From: Sinonovacula constricta
Lineage: Eukaryota > Mollusca > Bivalvia > Cardiida > Solecurtidae
Length of the DNA: 64,000 nt
Assembly (NCBI GenBank): GCA_007844125.1
Contig: CM017557.1
Span: 63,440,174-63,504,173 of the forward strand
Direction of reading: 5' to 3'
The notes beneath the pieces are model-generated. The model was given only the letters and a program-made list of their open reading frames with translations. It made no database searches and was not told the origin of the DNA. Positions 53,601 through 59,600 of the stretch are shown here, one piece after another; the first letter of the stretch is position 1; the number at the start of each line of letters is the position of its first letter. The translations under genes and the position numbers were made by a program.

Positions 53601-56600
53601 CACAGACTTAGTTTACCAGTACATATCTCCACACATAATATCACAGACCTACTTTACCAGTACATATCTCCACACATAATATCACAGACCTAGTTTACCA
53701 GTACATATCTCCACACATAATATCACAGACTTAGTTTACCAGTACATGCTTGGAGTTTTTCCTCCACACATAATATCACAGACTTAGTTTACCAGTACAT
53801 GTCTCCACACATAATATCACAGACTTAGTTTACCAGTACATGTCTCCACACATAATATCACAGACTTAGTTTACCAGTACATGCTTGGAGTTTTTCCTCC
53901 ACACATAATATCACAGACTTAGTTTACCAGTACATATCTCCACACATAATATCACAGACCTAGTTTACCAGTACATGCTTGGAGTTTTTCCTCCACACAT
54001 AATATCACAGACTTAGTTTATCAGTACATATCTCCACACATAATATCACAGACCTAGTTTACCAGTACATGCTTGGAGTTTTTCCTCCACACAAAATATC
54101 ACAGACTTAGTTTACCAGTACATGCTTGGAGTTTTTCCTCCACACATAATATCACAGAGTTAGTTTACCAGTACATGTCTCCACACATAATATCACAGAC
54201 TTAGTTTACCAGTACATGCTTGGAGTTTTTCCTCCACACAAAATATCACAGAGTTAGTTTACCCAGTACATGTCTCCACACATAATATCACAGACTTAGT
54301 TTACCAGTACATGTCTCCACACATAATATCACAGAGTTAGTTTACCAGTACATATCTCCACACATAATATCACAGACCTAGTTTACCAGTACATATCTCC
54401 ACACATAATATCACAGACTTAGTTTACCAGTACATATCTCCACACATAATATCACAGACCTAGTTTACCAGTACATATCTCCACACATAATATCACAGAT
54501 TTAGTTTACTAGTACATGCCTGGAGTTTTTTCTCCACACATAATATCACAGACCTACTTTACCAGTACATATCTCCACACATGATATCACAGACTTAGTT
54601 TACCTGTACATATCTCCACACATGATATCACAGACCTACTTTACCTGTACATATCTCCACACATGATATCACAGACTTAGTTTACCAGTACATATCTCCA
54701 CACATGATATCACAGACTTAGTTTACCAGTACATATCTCCACACATGATATCACAGACTTAGTTTACCAGTACATATCTCCACACATAATATCACAGACC
54801 TACTTTACCAGTACATATCTCCACACATAATATCACAGACCTAGTTTACCAGTACATATCTCCACACATAATATCACAGACTTAGTTTACCAGTACATGC
54901 TTGGAGTTTTTCCTCCACACATAATATCACAGACTTAGTTTACCAGTACATGTCTCCACACATAATATCACAGACTTAGTTTACCAGTACATGTCTCCAC
55001 ACATAATATCACAGACTTAGTTTACCAGTACATGCTTGGAGTTTTTCCTCCACACATAATATCACAGACTTAGTTTACCAGTACATGTCTCCACACATAA
55101 TACCACAGACTTAGTTTACAAGTACATGCTTGGAGTTTTTCCTCCACACATAATATCACAGACCTAGTTTATCAGTTCACGCTTTGGGTTTTTCCTCCAC
55201 CCATAATATTACACACTTGAAGTTACCTGGACGGCTTAGGTTTCCTCCACCCATATAATATCACAGACTTAAAGCTGCCAAAATATGTTTGTTTTTTTCC
55301 ACCACCTGTAGTAGCACATACTTTGAGGGGGTTACCAGCATGTGCTTAGCTGCTGGAATACGTATATCCCATTCTCATGCCCCCCCCCCCCAAAAAAACC
55401 CAACAACAACAACAACAAAAAACAAAACAAAAAACAACATCACACACATACAAAAACATGACAACAAAAATTGATTAAGCCAATTTATCTTAATCACTAG
55501 AATAAGCATCACTTTGTCTCAAATTGGAATTTAATTAACTTACAATATTCATAGATTTAGTTTATATTTGTTAACATCTTTACCTGGTACAAGTTCCTGG
55601 ACCAATGGTGGTTATATTCAGGAAAATGTTATCAGGGGCCTGCCTGGGCTTACGCACTTACACACGTGCGTACAGTTGCTTCCAAAAATTGAAAAAAAAA
55701 AATGTCAAAAAGCAAATAAAAATCGTACATAACCTGTATTTGGCACTTGTTGTTAGCTGTTTTTTTAATTTAGAGTTCTTTAACCCTTTTTCAATTTCTA
55801 CAAATACTTCTGCAATCCTACCTGACGTATTTCTGTCCCTTCCTGCTCGTACTGTGACAGAGTTTATCCCCAGAATGCATCAACAGCGTTCTAAGGAAGA
55901 AAAAAATCCGGGGGCGGGGGAATGCCCCTGACCCTCCCCCACCCCCACCCCCACCCAGTAATAGTGTGTATACTCAAAGGTCGCCTAGGCACGCCCCTGG
56001 TTATCACTTCTATTGGCTAGTATTTTTTATATTTGTCAGTAAATAGCTACACATAGAAAATAATTTATTACTATGTATACTCAGTAATGGCTGCATGATT
56101 TTGAATTAGAGATGCTTGTCCAAATAGCTTTGTTCATGAAACAGCTAAAGAAGCTGTGAAGAATCAATACAGATATTTACACTGACCAGTATTTATGTAT
56201 TCTTTATTTGGGGCCGCTTTTTACTGGTGGGTGCTTTTATTGGGGGGCATTTGCACATAGATCATTCAGCTGGAGTAAGATATTTTAAGTTCAATGCATC
56301 GCCCTTGGACAAATATGGTCATATTTGTGACTTCTAGCTAATTATTGGTAGAGGAAGACCCCAGACTTATGCCTGGGTAGAACCAGTGGGGCATCATACA
56401 TTATCTGGAAAACCTCCCCACATAATACTTCCAGTCCTACCTGGGACTCGAACCCACACAGTGAGGGCCAGTAAGATATATAGATTGATATAATTTATTT
56501 TAAGCTGACAAGGTTACAACAATTCAACACAAGTTCCAGATAAACTTCTTCCAAACTCTCTGATTTAATAAAATTAGTTTTTAGCAAGTGATTTGCAAAG

Positions 56601-59600
56601 GCCCATGTGATGTAATGAGATTTGCAACTTTATTTGTCAGAGCTAAGCATGCAGTGAGGGATTCCAGTCTAATCAACATTCTTCATTAATTTCTAATCAG
56701 TTATGTCAGCAATGATAAGGTTTGTATAAATTAAAGGCTTAACTTTAACTGAGAGCCTTGTATACAATAACATTGTGATTTAGATTTTACAAATTCTCTG
56801 AGGAAATACATCATGAAGATGAACATATCTCTGGATAGTGTTATTGCACTTTGAACAAAAATCAAGGATAAAAGACTTAAGATGCAAATGTAAAATTTGC
56901 ATTGCTGTTTCTTTATTTGTCATTAAACATGCTCCGTTGGCAACATGAAATCTGGACCAGAATGCTAATCTTCCCATCAGTCTTGATGAAACAGCCACAG
57001 ATGCTGTTTCAGATCAATACAGATATTTACATTGACAAGCCTGTCTTTAGCAACCTGATGAAAACTGTGAGACGTTTATTGATATTAATGCACGCTCTTG
57101 TTTCCCTGTCATGAAAAAAGGAAGATCAGATTTTGACAGTGATATTTAAATTCCCAATTTGATGATTTTCTTTTACTTTTAGGTATGTGTATGTTTATTT
57201 TATAACAGTAAAAAATAATTCATGTGCTTACATTGAGCCTATGACTTTTATGCTTACAGAGTGCTGCATAAAGCAAGCACACTGTACATGTATGTCCATG
57301 CATCTGTCTTTACTTGCAAAGTTATGTATTTGCAAGAAATAATTTCAGATAAAATATATTGGTATATATTCCTAGCATGATCTGTCTGTATATTCCTGGT
57401 ATAAAATATAGGTATATATTCCTGGTAGAATATGTTGGTATACATTTTTGGTATTATATATTGGTATATATTCCTGGTATTAAATATTGGTATATATTCC
57501 TGGTATTAAATATTGGTATATATTCCTGGTATTATATATTGGTATATATTCCTGGTATTATATATTGGTATATATTCCTGATATTATATATTGGTATATA
57601 ATCCTGGTATTATATATTGGTTTATATTCCAGGTATTATATATTGGTATATATTCATGGAATTATATATTGGTATATTTTCCTGATATTATATATTGGTA
57701 TATAATCCTGGTATTATATATTGGCATATGTTCCAGGTGTATTGTAATGTAATATATTCCCAGTATATAAATCTATATATAAACCAGGTAATATATATAT
57801 ATATAGCTATATATTTCTTGGACAATATATTTGTATGTTCCAAGTGTCATATTTTGGTTTATTCTTCAGGTATTATGTATGCGGCAGACCTGCTATCCTA
57901 TGTGGTGATGATACACTTGTTGTGGCCAACACGGTCTGTACTCTACCTGATCAAGAAGGATGAACCCCTTCCCCAGTATGAGTTGGAGGCTACAGGTGAG
58001 CTAATTTGTCTTGTTTTGAAACCATGCTCTCCATTAATGTAACCATAACTACCATAATAATCAGAAAATTGGTGTTGACTGATGAGCTATAATATTCTGG
58101 TGCACCTTTTGTCACTTTCCTGGTGTAATTTTGCAATTTGCAACAAAATCCAAACAGCAGCCAAATCAACTGATTTCCTTGGTGTTGTTTTTCTATTACT
58201 TAAAGAAAGGGTGTAAACTACCCTTCTCTCTTGTTTCGCCATTATCAACTAAACATAAATAGGGGGAACCATATTTTATTAGGGCTACCATCCCAAAAAC
58301 AGTGATTCAGATTGCCTATCATTTTTTTTAAGACAGCTGCCCTATTGGTGGAAATTTTCATAGGCCATTTTGTCCACAAAAGAACTTAGGCCACTAAATT
58401 ATTAGTATAAACAAGAAAATTCAAAAGAAGGCATAAAAGGAAATTTTATGTGGGGAGGTTTTCCAGCTAATGTATGGTGCCCTGCTGGTTCTACCCAGGC
58501 GTAAGTCTGGGGCCTTCCTCTACCAATAATTAGCTACAAGTCACCAATATGACCATATTTGTCTTAGGGCCATGAAATGAACAAGGTTTAGTATTGTAAT
58601 TAACACTGTAGCTTTTGGGTTCATACACGCCCTTTAACTGTTTATCCTACAAGAGTGAAGCATGAGTAGGGTATGCTGCTACAGGGGGTGTATAATTTTA
58701 TACCTCAAAGCTATAAACAATCTTTATTTATCTTGCTGACTACCTTAGATTAACTGTTGAGCATTTTATAAAATCACACAAATTGAACATGATAAACGTT
58801 ATCTATCAGGAAGTCCGTTTTAGACATTTTCAGTTAAAGGCATCTCAAAACCTTTATATAAGTGACCCCCCCCCCCCCCCATTTAATGCCCCACCCAGCA
58901 TGTGAGGGCATCTGTTTTATGATAAGCCAGGCTGCCACAGTCTGTAACGATGTGTCTGTCACACAGGTATTGTTCAAGATCCAAGTGTATGTATGCTGTA
59001 TCTGGGGGTTGAACATAGTCATTCACAGTTTGTAAAGAAAACAGTTGTGAATATAACAATTACGCAATCCTAAATACCAGAAATTATTCTATCAGTTCTT
59101 TTTTATTCTTATATATATATATATAAACAGGGCTCCCGCTGGTTTTTTTTAGGTCCGAGCCAACCAATGAGCCAAATTTGAAAATTATGCGCCACTTTTA
59201 TATTTCATGAGCCATTTTTATGAGCCAAATTTACGCGTCAATTTTGATGTTATTTTTGTAGTATGTATAGGTATATTTGTTAACACGCAATTCTTTTTAT
59301 TTTAATATAGTTTTTGTACATTGAATTGAGACTGAAAAGAAAACAATGTGAACTTTCTATTTTACGTTTTATTTACATAAATATTTGTAAATATTTTTAT
59401 ATAAATCGACAATCCGGTACTGTCCAATTAATGATCGCAACAAACATTTGGCTGGCTGCTTTATTATCGTCTCGCAAATTACACTAATCCTGCCCTGAGG
59501 CGATGTTTATTTGGCAGTTATGTACACAACATGTCAACACAACAATGCCCTCAAGGTGAAGGCCGCCGCGCAAGTTTGACTGGCTATCGAGTTTCTCCTT

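Larger units (their letters stand above)
33729..57869 (+). other. Intron 3 (24141 bp), dominated by tandem repeats
   Basis: The donor is GTAAGT at 33729 and the acceptor is TATTCTTCAG ending at 57869, with matching phase (A|GT, serine 432). Four tandem arrays of different unit length, three or more mobile elements and several AT-rich unique stretches lie inside. Nothing recognisable was seen in 34240-34980, 36970-39040 (except a short hairpin and a poly-C run), 40160-41380, 41730-42335, 47500-49630 and 56480-57350. Confidence 0.85.

Noticed and set aside
39047..55290. Possible CRISPR arrays
   Set aside because: Units are directly tandem with no unique spacers, and the context is an intron of a eukaryotic gene.
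57359..58042. Open frames rich in Ile, Tyr and Trp ahead of exon 4
   Set aside because: They come from the 26-bp minisatellite. Only the part from 57870 on is coding, and it is joined by splicing.
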